DNA of 64,000 nt from an uncultured Prevotellaceae bacterium (GCA_902800495.1 CADCET010000003.1:1-64000); one strand, 5' to 3'. Positions 1 through 8,401 are shown, numbered from the stretch's first letter. The notes: a model not told the origin generated them from the sequence alone. Numbers and translations are program-made.

Positions 1-77
1 TTCTCGCCCTGGGCGTTCGTCCATTCTCTTTCGGTCAGCACGCCCTGGCTGACCACCTTGATTGCTTTCTTTTCCAT
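1..77 (-). CDS. Partial protein of unknown function, N-terminus only
   Basis: Only the first 25 codons lie in the window; the reading frame stays open to the left edge. The peptide starts MEKKAIKVVSQG and continues VLTEREWTNAQGE. An A/T-rich stretch with GGAAATAA precedes the ATG at 77, so the start is plausible. It lies 165 nt downstream of the Rha-like gene on the same strand, separated by repeats full of stop codons. The family is not recognised, and a phage or mobile-element link is only suggested by that neighbour. Confidence 0.5.
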   Translation of the reverse strand, partial: MEKKAIKVVSQGVLTEREWTNAQGE

Positions 78-97
78 AGTTATTTCCTTTCTTTTAT

Positions 98-243
98 TAT
101 TTAATGTTTAGTGTTTATTGTTTAGTGTTTAGTGTTTCGCTCGGCGCCTTGCGACGCTTTCGTGCGAAGAATTTTTAATGTTTAATGTTTAATCTTTAAT
201 CTTTCGCTCGGCGCCTTGCGACGCTTCGCTTGCGAAGAATTTT
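98..243. repeat. Composite repeat: heptamer arrays plus two 42-bp GC-rich units
   Basis: Two blocks have the same design. Five period-7 units of the type TTAATGT/TTAGTGT (98-134) run into a 42-bp unit at 135-176 that begins TTTCGCTCGGCGCC. Four more heptamers (TTAATGT, TTAATCT; 174-201) run into a second, near-identical 42-bp unit at 202-243. The second unit contains a small CTTCGC/GCGAAG hairpin. The array ends inside the stop codon region of the next gene, whose last residues LIEH are encoded by TCAATGT-type heptamers on the opposite strand. Confidence 0.75.
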
Positions 244-902
244 CAATGTTCAATGAGTTTCCTGATCATTTCGGCACCCTTGGGAGTCCAGACGAGATAG
301 GTGCGCTCTTTTTGTTTCCCGTCCTTCGAGTAGTAGATGAAGAGTCTGTCCTGTGCCAGTCCGTGACCTTCATATTCAGGAGTCAGCCGGTACTGGCCCC
401 GCTGCCATCTCTGAACCCTTTTATCCGTAAGGAACGCGTTCAGGGCCTTCACGTCAGTGCCTATCGTTTCGGCAATGTCGCTGGTGGTGATACATCCGTC
501 GGCATGCTTGTTGAACGAGACTATCGTGCGTCCGATGATGCGCTGGGCCTCATTCGTCACATCCTCATCCGTCACCAAAAGCTTCCTGACGCATTTCTGT
601 GCGATACGTTCCTGCTCCAACTGTTGCCAACGAATCACCAACTTGGCTCGCGCCTCGTCGTTGAACTTCGTGGCGATGTAGAGACATTCCGTTTTCGAGA
701 GAGAGTAACAAGGGCGTTGCTCGCCCTTGGAGTCCGTGTAAGCAACGAGCGCAAAATTGCGCCCGTTAACCTTTTCCCAGGCAGGCTCCATGTTTCGGAT
801 GGCTCTCATCACATCCTTATGCATCTTGGCGGTCACCCGGGCAATCTCCAGCGACGTCATGCGTTCAGCCTCCGTCGCCAGTCGAATTCCATTTTCTTTC
901 AT
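243..902 (-). CDS. Phage regulatory protein Rha / antirepressor-type protein
   Basis: The 219-residue protein starts at ATG 902. Residues about 14-100 match the Rha/pRha layout: an MTSLEIARVTAKMHKDVMRA segment, then a beta/helix region with CYSLSKTECLYIATKF and the ARAKLVIRWQQLE helix. Residues about 135-215 look like a KilAC/ANT C-terminal DNA-binding domain (TTSDIAETIGTDVKALNAFL, RLTPEY). Proteins of this family regulate prophage genes or act as antirepressors. The gene has a 366-nt upstream gap holding two TGTCGA inverted repeats that could be operators. No other phage genes are visible here, so it may be a prophage edge or a stand-alone remnant. Confidence 0.8.
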   Translation of the reverse strand: MKENGIRLATEAERMTSLEIARVTAKMHKDVMRAIRNMEPAWEKVNGRNFALVAYTDSKGEQRPCYSLSKTECLYIATKFNDEARAKLVIRWQQLEQERIAQKCVRKLLVTDEDVTNEAQRIIGRTIVSFNKHADGCITTSDIAETIGTDVKALNAFLTDKRVQRWQRGQYRLTPEYEGHGLAQDRLFIYYSKDGKQKERTYLVWTPKGAEMIRKLIEH

Positions 903-975
903 AAGCTTATAGAATTAAATGAATAATGTACGTGTGTAAAGAGAAAACAGCCGTGCTGTCGCAGCAGGGCTGGTT

Positions 976-1131
976 TTGTCGAATGCAAAAACTCGACAAC
1001 ATAACAGAACATTTTAAAATGGTATGGAACAAACTTTATATCTTTTGTATCAGTAAGTCAAAGAGCGAAGCCGCTTTTCGAGACAAAGTCTCAATGAGCG
1101 CTGTCGAACTGTCATTTCTGACTTTCGACAG
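976..1131. promoter_or_regulatory. Two TGTCGA...TCGACA inverted repeats, candidate operators
   Basis: TTGTCGA at 976-982 faces TCGACAA at 993-999 with a 10-nt gap. CTGTCGAA at 1101-1108 faces TTCGACAG at 1124-1131 with a 15-nt gap. The shared TGTCGA core in two symmetrical pairs upstream of a phage-type regulator suggests a repressor or antirepressor target. The intergenic stretch 903-1268 otherwise shows only a terminator at its right end and no convincing gene. Confidence 0.4.
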
Positions 1132-1202
1132 TGCAAAGGTCGGAAATAATTCAATGCACATTTCGGCTTTTCCGTCGCTCAACATAACTTTCTGCGAACA
1201 AC

Positions 1203-1243
1203 GGAAAAAAGAAGAGACTTCCACCCGAAGATGAAAGTCTCTT
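1203..1243 (-). terminator. Intrinsic terminator of the 1269-2699 gene
   Basis: Read on the minus strand, AAGAGACTT and AAGTCTCTT form a 9-bp stem around a 14-nt loop and are followed by a run of T residues. It sits 26 nt past the stop codon at 1269. Confidence 0.75.
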
Positions 1244-1268
1244 TAAAATTTTACCCTAAATTTTTCCG

Positions 1269-2699
1269 TCAACTGAATAGGCTTTCACCTTTCATGGCGG
1301 ATTTCAATATCGAGAGGCGTTCCATGATGCTTTGCCCCTCGCTATTCTTGTAGTCGGTGATGCTTGGTGTTTTTTCGTGTTCTTCATAGAGATAAGGTGC
1401 AAACCGCAATTCCTGTAAGTCCAGCTGCACAATCTTGTTGATGATACTCAGGCACAGCCAGTAGTAGTCCTTCATTTTCTTGAAGTCCTCTATTGAGAAA
1501 TTGCCTTGCAGGTGACTTTCGTCCATCGTGCCAAACATACTCCCCAATAGTTTGCCCGTCCAGTCCGTCAGCGTTTTCTGGTCTTTGATGAGTTTGTCGT
1601 TTTTCAGGTATGCCTTGTTGATGTAGTCTCTCATTTGGATGCCGTTTCTGCCGTCGTTATAGACAAGTCCCAAGTCCTGCATAGCCATTTGCAGGGCAGC
1701 ATACTGATAGTTATGTCGGAAGTCAACGTAGGTGCCTATCGTGGTAGCCAGAAGGAAAGCCAGTTCCTGCGAAGCCTGATTCACAAAGAGGTTCTTATAG
1801 TCAGCATCGGCAGGCTGCAACAAGTCGAAGCTCTCCACATGCTGCTTCAGCAGTCGGCGACAACGTACAAATCGGAAATGCAGGGCAATATCCTCGAAGT
1901 TCAGTTTGTCTCTATTCTTCACGATAAAGGCGGCAGGTCTCAGATTGCCAAGATACCATTCATTGAGTTCCCCCAATTTTTTCCTCTCCAGTGTGTCTGT
2001 GGCAATTCTTTCTAAGTGGCTCAGAAATCGTTGATAGGTTTTCTTGGTCTTGTCGCCGCTCACCTGTGTGTATTCTTCCACTTCATTGACAAACCTTTCC
2101 TTTTCCTCCTCCCACATCAGTTCCTCGTACTGCTTTTCCAGTTCTTTCAGTCTTTTGTCTTGTCTTTCGTCGTCAGCCTTCAGCTTCAGGTAGTCGTCCA
2201 TGATCTCCCGTAGCGTCTTGCTGATTTGCTCTACCCCCTTGTCGATGGCTTCACACATCAGCGAAGCATTCTCCATCAGCCCCACACGCGTTTCTAAGAA
2301 GTCGAAGTTGTCTTCATCTGGCGTGCGGATGGTCAGGTCGTAGTCGGTATCCTCTTTCAGGGCGATGTCGCAGGGATTGGTAATAGGCAGGCTCTGGGTG
2401 TCGAGATTATGAAAGATGGGTGCCCCTATCAGTTCCTCCCGCCAAATTTTCAGCAGGTTTTCCATCCTTCGCGCATAGTCCGTATAATTGATACGGAACG
2501 GGTCGAGTAAGTTTTTTCTGAGCAGTGCTGCTACGGTTCGCATATTAGCTAAAGTCTGTCTCGTGGCAGCTGACATGGCTAACAATAGTGCTGCACGCTC
2601 TGTACAGGTGATGTGTGGATAAAGGTCAATAATCTTTTTCCCCATGTCGAGGACATGGTTCAGTTTACGTTCAATGTTTTCCTGATCGTTAGATGTCAT
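1269..2699 (-). CDS. Coiled-coil protein of unknown function beside the hsd operon
   Basis: The 476-residue protein starts at ATG 2699 and is not recognised. It has no signal peptide or membrane segment, so it is probably cytoplasmic. The N-terminal third is helical (LLLAMSAATRQTLANMRTVA). Residues about 140-235 are charged and heptad-rich (KLKADDERQDKRLKELEKQY, WEEEKERFVNEVEEY), consistent with a coiled coil. The rest is helical with many aromatic residues. It lies on the same strand as hsdRMS, 265 nt downstream of hsdS across an inverted-repeat element, and ends in its own terminator. Position alone suggests a defence-associated role; the sequence gives no catalytic motif. Confidence 0.8.
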   Translation of the reverse strand: MTSNDQENIERKLNHVLDMGKKIIDLYPHITCTERAALLLAMSAATRQTLANMRTVAALLRKNLLDPFRINYTDYARRMENLLKIWREELIGAPIFHNLDTQSLPITNPCDIALKEDTDYDLTIRTPDEDNFDFLETRVGLMENASLMCEAIDKGVEQISKTLREIMDDYLKLKADDERQDKRLKELEKQYEELMWEEEKERFVNEVEEYTQVSGDKTKKTYQRFLSHLERIATDTLERKKLGELNEWYLGNLRPAAFIVKNRDKLNFEDIALHFRFVRCRRLLKQHVESFDLLQPADADYKNLFVNQASQELAFLLATTIGTYVDFRHNYQYAALQMAMQDLGLVYNDGRNGIQMRDYINKAYLKNDKLIKDQKTLTDWTGKLLGSMFGTMDESHLQGNFSIEDFKKMKDYYWLCLSIINKIVQLDLQELRFAPYLYEEHEKTPSITDYKNSEGQSIMERLSILKSAMKGESLFS

Positions 2700-2757
2700 A
2701 GTGATGATTTAGGTTTTCGATGAGAGAAAACGTAGAGGCGGTAGTTACATGATGCCC

Positions 2758-2889
2758 AACAAAAGGGGATCTGGTAAAAGCACCTTACGAATAAGCAACA
2801 AGTCTTGCCGCCCTACGCTGATTCAGCATAGGCGCCATTACTCGTCACGTTATCGTATTATGCTTAGATTTACCAGATCCTTATTTGTT
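2758..2889. repeat. 132-bp inverted-repeat element downstream of hsdS
   Basis: GGATCTGGTAAA (2767-2778) is exactly complementary to TTTACCAGATCC (2869-2880). Outside these, AACAAA (2758-2763) pairs with TTTGTT (2884-2889). The centre holds a second hairpin, CCTACGCTGA/TCAGCATAGG (2812-2832) with one mismatch. The layout fits a small non-autonomous element (MITE-like) or a recombination site. It carries no gene. No clear target duplication was found. Confidence 0.6.
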
Positions 2890-2963
2890 ACGAAACGTTC
2901 ACGACGCTATAATTCTGTGTCTCTTATCTGTTATTATTACGTTGTTTTTCTCGTTTTATTGTA

Positions 2964-4412
2964 TTACACCTTTAATTTATCTATTTCTTTCATTAATTGC
3001 TCTATCTTCGCAACAATACGTTTCTGTTCTGCGAGAGGGGGGAGAGGGACAATCGAATCTGCCACTTTATCTGAGTTGAGATTCTGAACAACGGCTCCCG
3101 CAACTTTATCGCAAAATTGCTTATGTGCAAAAGCAGATGATAGGACGTAGTACAAATAGGATTGGTCAAAAACGCCTGCATAAGGTGAAATCATTAACCA
3201 ACCGTCATGAATACATCCTTCAATATTTGTTATGTATGGTCTTCCAAAACTCATAGAATTTGTCAGAAGGAAATCTCCTGGATGAACCATCCTTGTCTTC
3301 TTTAATCCTTCCGGCTTAATTTTCTCCTTACATGAGTTTATGTACTTTCCTCCCTTGTCAGTGTCACCAATTTTAATCCAATTCAAACCATTGGGGTCAT
3401 CAGTCAAATAATCTTTTATTGGTCGAGGAGAACCCCCGCGAGCTATTTCTGTAATATCTCCCAATTTCACCCACTCCCAACTCTCAGGAATCTTAAACGG
3501 TATTTCCTCCTCAGAGATTGGAGTTTCTTCGAGGTCTTTCTTTTTGAGTTCCCCTTCCTTTACCAGTTTTGCTTTCTCCTTGCGGATTTTGTCAAGCAAT
3601 ACTGACGCTGGCTCATCGTTGGGGTCTTGTGGCACAAGGCGACCTTCAATAGCTTCTTGCAGGATGCTCTTCTTTAATCGCTCTGGCAGTTCCTCATTCA
3701 GCTTATCAAGTGCTTCTTGTGCCTTGCCGTATTCCTCCACCTTTGGCAGCAATTCTTCTATCTTCGCCACAATACGTTTCTGCTCTGCGAGAGGAGGGAG
3801 GGGGAAATATGCTGTTAAGATGTCTTCTCTTGATATACCTGGGATAATACTCTTGGCCTTTTTATCCAACTCATATACAATTCTCATTAGAAAATACTTA
3901 ATGAAATATATATTTATAAGATAAGGAGAGATAGCCATTACTTGGCGCGCAATATGTATATCACCAACAGTATTGAAGGCCATTGTACCAATGGTGCCTT
4001 TGCATGTGATTAACAAGTCACCATATTTTGAGATAGAAACAGGTTTGGGAGTCCAACGATTAATAACCAAAGAACCACCTTCAAAGTTACTTGCTCCAGT
4101 AATATAAGGAATTCCATCATTACTGTCATTGTAATCTTGTGGGGTTAAATCTCTTCCTGATAATAAAGATATAACACTACCAAGAGAGCACCACTCCCAA
4201 CTCTCAGGTATCTCGAAGGGTTTTTCATCTTCTGGAATTGGTGTCTCTTCGAGGTCTTTCTTTTTGAGTTTACCTTCCTTCACCAGCTTTGCTTTCTCCT
4301 TGCGTATTCTTTCAAGCAATACTGATGCTGGCTCATCATTGGGGTCTTGCGGAACAAGGCGACCTTCGATGGCTTCTTGAAGGATAGAGTTCTTTAACTG
4401 TTGTGCGTTCAT
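2964..4412 (-). CDS. hsdS: Type I restriction-modification specificity subunit HsdS
   Basis: This 482-residue protein selects the DNA target for the HsdRMS complex. It is built as two tandem halves. Each half begins with a conserved helix (SILQEAIEGRLVPQDPNDEP, once near residue 9 and again near residue 250), has a variable target-recognition domain starting PESWEW, and ends in PLPPLAEQKRIVAKIE, which begins the long spacer helix. The start at ATG 4412 gives MNAQQLKNSILQ, typical of the family. The duplicated segments are close at DNA level (about 4200-4395 and 3500-3675), so recombination between them could delete or exchange a recognition domain. It is translated 21 nt after a small exported-protein gene and downstream of hsdM. 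Confidence 0.95.
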   Translation of the reverse strand: MNAQQLKNSILQEAIEGRLVPQDPNDEPASVLLERIRKEKAKLVKEGKLKKKDLEETPIPEDEKPFEIPESWEWCSLGSVISLLSGRDLTPQDYNDSNDGIPYITGASNFEGGSLVINRWTPKPVSISKYGDLLITCKGTIGTMAFNTVGDIHIARQVMAISPYLINIYFIKYFLMRIVYELDKKAKSIIPGISREDILTAYFPLPPLAEQKRIVAKIEELLPKVEEYGKAQEALDKLNEELPERLKKSILQEAIEGRLVPQDPNDEPASVLLDKIRKEKAKLVKEGELKKKDLEETPISEEEIPFKIPESWEWVKLGDITEIARGGSPRPIKDYLTDDPNGLNWIKIGDTDKGGKYINSCKEKIKPEGLKKTRMVHPGDFLLTNSMSFGRPYITNIEGCIHDGWLMISPYAGVFDQSYLYYVLSSAFAHKQFCDKVAGAVVQNLNSDKVADSIVPLPPLAEQKRIVAKIEQLMKEIDKLKV

Positions 4413-4433
4413 TTTTGTCAGACTTAGATAAAA

Positions 4434-4988
4434 TTATCTTGTGACTTTAATATTTTTTTCTGTCAATCTTTTGATTAGCATTTCTAACTTCAAATCGAAA
4501 CTACTTGGTGTTTCATATTTGCCTTCAGCTTGCGGATTTTTATCAAAGAATGCCTTACAGTCACTCTCTAGAATACTCCTTGTTACCATACCACCTATGG
4601 GCATTATACTGTATCCTTCGGGGAATTTAGAACTTCTTATTGATATTGCATCACGTTCCGATTTGAGCATAAAATTGGAAAGAGTATCACTTTGGCTATA
4701 ATTTATCAATTCACTTTTTTGGTAATATAATTTTTTTGTAGTAATGATTTCGTTTTTTTTACCTGTATTCAAATCTTTTTCTAATAATACATACGTGAAA
4801 TAATCTGTGTAGAATGAGAATTCTACAACAAAAGCCGAGTCTGGGGCAATATTGCATATTTGAGGCTCTTCACCAATATAATCCACCTTTAGAGTTGGGA
4901 AATTAAAATTTATAACATTGTCATTTTGAGCAAATGTTACCATTGCAAATATAAAGCAAAGGTGAACAAAGAAATATCTTTTTCTCAT
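4434..4988 (-). CDS. Small exported protein of unknown function inside the hsd operon
   Basis: The 184-residue protein starts at ATG 4988 with a signal peptide (MRKRYFFVHLCFIFAMVTFA, cleavage likely before QND), so it should reach the periplasm. The mature start INFNFPTLKVDYIGEEP resembles VVEFTFPVLTKI in the protein at 6576-7115, so the two may be distant paralogues. No domain is recognised. It is noticeably more A/T-rich than hsdM and hsdS. It sits 27 nt after hsdM and 21 nt before hsdS, co-directional, so it is probably in the same transcript. An exported protein between two subunits of a cytoplasmic restriction complex is unusual. Confidence 0.85.
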   Translation of the reverse strand: MRKRYFFVHLCFIFAMVTFAQNDNVINFNFPTLKVDYIGEEPQICNIAPDSAFVVEFSFYTDYFTYVLLEKDLNTGKKNEIITTKKLYYQKSELINYSQSDTLSNFMLKSERDAISIRSSKFPEGYSIMPIGGMVTRSILESDCKAFFDKNPQAEGKYETPSSFDLKLEMLIKRLTEKNIKVTR

Positions 4989-5015
4989 AAGTATTTAAGT
5001 TTTAATATGTAATTA

Positions 5016-6560
5016 TTACAAGTAAATTCCTAAGATAGATTCAATCTCGCGGAGCTGCGCATCAATCTTGGCATCAAGGGCTGTGCGCTCCTCATGGTAT
5101 TTCTTCAGCAGCTCTTCAGGACGCAGCACTTCTTCCTCTTCCTTGGGAAATTTGCATTGGTCGAAGTTGCAGCCAGTGTCCATCAACTCCTGCGGCGTGA
5201 AAGAACGACTCTTCTCGCCCTCTTCCAACACTTGTCGGTTCTGCCACCATTCGTTCACCACATCAAAGTGACTATTCAAGATGGGACGTGTCTTTGAGAA
5301 ATGCTTGTAACCCTCTGGCATATCCATGCGGTAGAACCACGTTTCTTTCGTCTTGAATCCCTCTGGCGCACCTTCTGCACGTTCATTGTTGAAGAACAGA
5401 ATATTGGTGGCAATACTTGTATAAGGTGAGAATACACTACCAGGCAGACGGATGATGGTATGGAGGTTGAACTCTGTCAGCAGACGTTTCTTGATAGCCA
5501 ACTTGGCACCATCTGTACCAAAAAGGAAACCATCAGGAACCACCACACCGGCACGTCCACCCTTGTTCAATCGCTGCATAATCAGCACCATAAACAGGTC
5601 GGCAGTCTCTGAACTACGGTATTCTGCCTTGAAGTTCATCTTCGTAGCAGCATCGGTAGCACCTCCATACGGGGGATTCATGGCAATGGTATCCAGTTTC
5701 CCTTCCTCCTGATACTCGCTCATGTTCTTGCCGAGAGAGTCCATGTGGTAGAACTGCGGGTCCTTGATGCCGTGCAGCATGATATTCGTCACACCCAGCA
5801 GATAGGGAAAGGGCTTCCACTCCTGTCCCATCACCGAGCGCTGGAACAGCTCTTCGTCTTTGGGTGTTTTCTTCTGCTTTTTCAAATAATTCAATGTGGA
5901 AATATCAAAGCCGCCTGTACCTGCAGCTAAATCACCCATCAATTCTCCTAATTTGGGTTCAAGATGTTCTACGGTGAAGTCTGTAAGGGGACGTGGTGTG
6001 TAATACTCCCCCGCATTGCCAGCCGCCTGAAGGTCTTTCAGCAGCGTCTCATACATATCGCCAAACTGATGGCTCTCTGCAGAGTCAAGCAGGTCAACTG
6101 CATCTATCTCGTCTATCATCTGACGCAGCAGCACGCCGTTCTTCATATACTGGTTCACCTCTTGGAACACATCATGCACCACAGCCTGATGGCGGGCTGT
6201 CTCGCGCGTCACCTGTATTCCCTTGATGCTGCCGTCGAGCGAGTCCTCACCCTTCAGCACGCGGAACAGCTTTTCGTTGATGAAGTCCAGCAGCGCCTGT
6301 CCTGTCAGGAAGTCACTCTTCATTTTGCCTTCCTCATCCTTAGATGGTGCCCAGTTGCGCCAGCGAAGTTCCTCTGGGATGATGCTTTTGAACTCTTCGC
6401 CTTTGTCGAAAGCATCCAGTTCCCAGTCTTCCTCTGCTGCATCATATACTTTCAGAAAGAACATCCACACCATTTGCTCAATGCGTTGGGCATCGCCATT
6501 GATGCCCGCATCCTTACGCATGATGTCCTGTAGTCGTTTTACTAAGTTTCCAACTGCCAT
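5016..6560 (-). CDS. hsdM: Type I restriction-modification DNA methyltransferase subunit HsdM
   Basis: The 514-residue protein is the N6-adenine methyltransferase subunit that works with HsdS. An N-terminal helical domain begins MAVGNLVKRLQDIMRKDAGI. The AdoMet-binding motif I (GDLAAGTGGFD) is near residue 212 and the catalytic motif IV (NPPYGG) near residue 295. The length is normal for the family and the ATG at 6560 gives the usual N-terminus. It lies between the two small exported-protein genes on the minus strand (15 nt after one, 27 nt before the other). No defect was seen, so it should be active. Confidence 0.96.
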   Translation of the reverse strand: MAVGNLVKRLQDIMRKDAGINGDAQRIEQMVWMFFLKVYDAAEEDWELDAFDKGEEFKSIIPEELRWRNWAPSKDEEGKMKSDFLTGQALLDFINEKLFRVLKGEDSLDGSIKGIQVTRETARHQAVVHDVFQEVNQYMKNGVLLRQMIDEIDAVDLLDSAESHQFGDMYETLLKDLQAAGNAGEYYTPRPLTDFTVEHLEPKLGELMGDLAAGTGGFDISTLNYLKKQKKTPKDEELFQRSVMGQEWKPFPYLLGVTNIMLHGIKDPQFYHMDSLGKNMSEYQEEGKLDTIAMNPPYGGATDAATKMNFKAEYRSSETADLFMVLIMQRLNKGGRAGVVVPDGFLFGTDGAKLAIKKRLLTEFNLHTIIRLPGSVFSPYTSIATNILFFNNERAEGAPEGFKTKETWFYRMDMPEGYKHFSKTRPILNSHFDVVNEWWQNRQVLEEGEKSRSFTPQELMDTGCNFDQCKFPKEEEEVLRPEELLKKYHEERTALDAKIDAQLREIESILGIYL

Positions 6561-6575
6561 TATTCTTCCTTATTA

Positions 6576-7115
6576 CTATTTGTTATTTTTGCTTAATGTA
6601 TATATATACTGTTCAACCTCTTCGGCCTTTTGTGAAACAACTTGTGGCGATTCATATCCTTGCATCATAATAATTTTATCTTTTATATCTTCCATATAGT
6701 CACCATCAATGTCAAAAGAGTATAATTGAATAGCATTATCCGTTTTTGCATCTATAGTACCAAATTCAAAACTATAACCATCAGAATCTACCAGATATAG
6801 GAACATATTTTTTTTCCCATCCTTAATGTATTCAAATCCAATATCTAAAGTTAATTCCTTGATAGGCATTATAGATTTCCATATAATTTTTGATGCAGAT
6901 TTTGATCTATCTAATAATGTAACACGAATGGCACTATCTGAAGAAAAATCGAATACAAGAACAAACAATGCCCCCTTTGACGGGAAAATTCTTTTGTCGT
7001 TATCTCCTACAATTTTTGTGAGAACAGGAAATGTAAATTCGACGACTTTTTTGCTGTTTTGTGCAAATGAACCAATAGTTAGAGATAACAAAAAAATAAC
7101 AATAAACTTTTTCAT
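6576..7115 (-). CDS. Second small exported protein of unknown function in the hsd operon
   Basis: The 179-residue protein starts at ATG 7115 with a signal peptide (MKKFIVIFLLSLTIGSFA, then QNS). The open frame extends upstream to 7202, but that extension translates into the C-terminus of HsdR and is a duplicated gene tail, not part of this protein. The mature part is rich in beta-type sequence (FTFPVLTKIVGDND, ALFVLVFDFSSDSAIRV) with a helical end (SQKAEEVEQYIYTLSKN). It resembles the 4434-4988 product at the mature N-terminus and in size. It ends 15 nt before hsdM. No known function or enzyme motif is visible. Confidence 0.85.
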   Translation of the reverse strand: MKKFIVIFLLSLTIGSFAQNSKKVVEFTFPVLTKIVGDNDKRIFPSKGALFVLVFDFSSDSAIRVTLLDRSKSASKIIWKSIMPIKELTLDIGFEYIKDGKKNMFLYLVDSDGYSFEFGTIDAKTDNAIQLYSFDIDGDYMEDIKDKIIMMQGYESPQVVSQKAEEVEQYIYTLSKNNK

Positions 7116-7116
7116 A

Positions 7117-7256
7117 ATAATACAAATTAAATTATACAATTCATTTTCTAATTCTCTTAATGCATCGTTGTATTCTTCGGGACTCTTGAAGATGCCCTTC
7201 ATGATACGCGGACGCTTGGCTATCTGAGCAAAGGATTTCAGGCTCAGAATCTCTTA
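7117..7256 (-). pseudogene. Duplicated, diverged 3' end of hsdR
   Basis: Translation of this strand gives EILSLKSFAQIAKRPRIMKG and then IFKSPEEYNDALRELENELY. This matches the last ~45 residues of the intact HsdR (IFKSPEEYNEAVKDLENELY) with several substitutions. It begins right after the Sel1 gene stop and runs to the start of the next gene. The divergence argues against a recent copy of the resident gene. It may be the tail of an older or incoming hsdR allele left when the Sel1 gene arrived. Confidence 0.85.
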
Positions 7257-7259
7257 CTT

Positions 7260-8384
7260 CTATTCTTCCGACAATTTACTTTTCAACTTATTCTTTATAT
7301 TTTCATCTTGCGCAGCCGCTTTTCTATACCAATATAAAGCTTGCGATTTATTCTTGGTCACACCATTGCCATAATAGTAACAATTTCCCAGCTCGCATTG
7401 AGCAAATGCATACCCCTGCTCGGCTGCTTTTCTATACCAGTTAACAGCTTGCGAATAATCCTTGGTCACGCCCTCGCCGTTTGCATAACAAACTCCCAGA
7501 TTGTGTTGTGCGTCAGCATTCCCCTGCTCGGCTGCTTTTCTATACCAGTATATAGCTTGCGAAATATTCTTGGTCACACCAATGCCGTCATTGTAACAAA
7601 CTCCCAGATTGAATTGTGCTCCTGCATACCCCTGCTCGGCTGCTTTTCTAAACCAGTATACAGCTTGCGAATTGTCCTGGGTCACACCATTGCCGGTAAA
7701 GTAACAAATTCCCAGATTGTGTTGTGCGATTGCCTCCCCTTGCTCGGCAGCTTTTCTAAACCAGTATACAGCTTGCGAATAATTCTTGGTCACACCATTA
7801 CCGAGATAGTAACATTCTCCCAGATGGTATTGTGCTCCTGCATACCCCTGCTCGGCTGCTTTTCTATACCAGTTTACAGCCTGCGAATAATCCTTGGTCA
7901 CGCCATTGCCTTTGTCGTAACAAACTCCCAGATTGCATTGTGCGTCAGCATTCCCTTGCTCGGCTGCTTTTCTATACCAGTTTACAGCTTGCGAATAATT
8001 CTTGGTCACACCATTACCGAGATAGTAACAATCTCCCAGAAAGTTTTGTGCGTCAGCATACCCCAGCTCGGCTGCTTTTCTAAACCAGTATACAGCTTGC
8101 GAATAGTCCTGGGTCACACCAAGGCCGTTCTCATAAAAAATGCCCAGATTGCATTGTGCACGTACATACCCCTGCTCGGCAGCTTTTCTATACCAGTTTA
8201 CAGCTTGCGAATAATTCTTGGTCACACCATTACCTTTATAGTAACGATTTCCCAGATCGCATTGTGCTTCTGCATCCCCCCGATTGGCTTTCTCTTTTAA
8301 CTGCTGAATATCGGCTGTTTGCGCGATAGTTATAGCAGAAAAACAGATGTTCATCATCGCTAATAGAAATAATACTTTTTTCAT
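7260..8384 (-). CDS. Exported Sel1-repeat protein with nine repeats
   Basis: The 374-residue protein starts at ATG 8384 with a signal peptide (MKKVLFLLAMMNICFSAITI, AQ cleavage). Nine 36-residue Sel1-like repeats of the form AQxxLGxxYxxGxGVTKxYSQAVxWYRKAAEQG follow, covering nearly the whole mature protein. Sel1 repeats form helical solenoids used for protein-protein contacts. At DNA level this is a 108-bp tandem array with high identity between units, so repeat number may vary between strains. It lies between hsdR (17 nt downstream of its stop) and the hsdR tail remnant, on the same strand. A periplasmic Sel1 scaffold is not part of known type I R-M systems. It may be cargo or an accessory factor. 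Confidence 0.92.
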   Translation of the reverse strand: MKKVLFLLAMMNICFSAITIAQTADIQQLKEKANRGDAEAQCDLGNRYYKGNGVTKNYSQAVNWYRKAAEQGYVRAQCNLGIFYENGLGVTQDYSQAVYWFRKAAELGYADAQNFLGDCYYLGNGVTKNYSQAVNWYRKAAEQGNADAQCNLGVCYDKGNGVTKDYSQAVNWYRKAAEQGYAGAQYHLGECYYLGNGVTKNYSQAVYWFRKAAEQGEAIAQHNLGICYFTGNGVTQDNSQAVYWFRKAAEQGYAGAQFNLGVCYNDGIGVTKNISQAIYWYRKAAEQGNADAQHNLGVCYANGEGVTKDYSQAVNWYRKAAEQGYAFAQCELGNCYYYGNGVTKNKSQALYWYRKAAAQDENIKNKLKSKLSEE

Positions 8385-8401
8385 AGTCTTTTGGTTTTAG
8401 T

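Noticed and set aside
926..1234. 102-codon plus-strand open frame between the Rha gene and the coiled-coil gene
   Set aside because: It runs through the candidate operators and the terminator, and its sequence has no domain or good ribosome-binding site.
2767..2880. Integron attC site
   Set aside because: The ends lack the attC core sequences (GTTRRRY/RYYYAAC) and no integrase or cassette array is present.
6576..7202. Longer start for the small exported protein at 7202
   Set aside because: The extra 29 codons are the duplicated HsdR tail and would bury the signal peptide in the middle.
7341..8300. 319-codon plus-strand open frame opposite the Sel1 gene
   Set aside because: It is the mirror of the 108-bp repeats; the Sel1 frame has a signal peptide and intact repeat consensus.
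7260..8384. CRISPR-like regular spacing
   Set aside because: The 108-bp periodicity is a Sel1 coding repeat with conserved reading frame, not repeats and spacers. The 78-bp DUF285 array and 7-bp arrays were rejected as CRISPR for the same reason.
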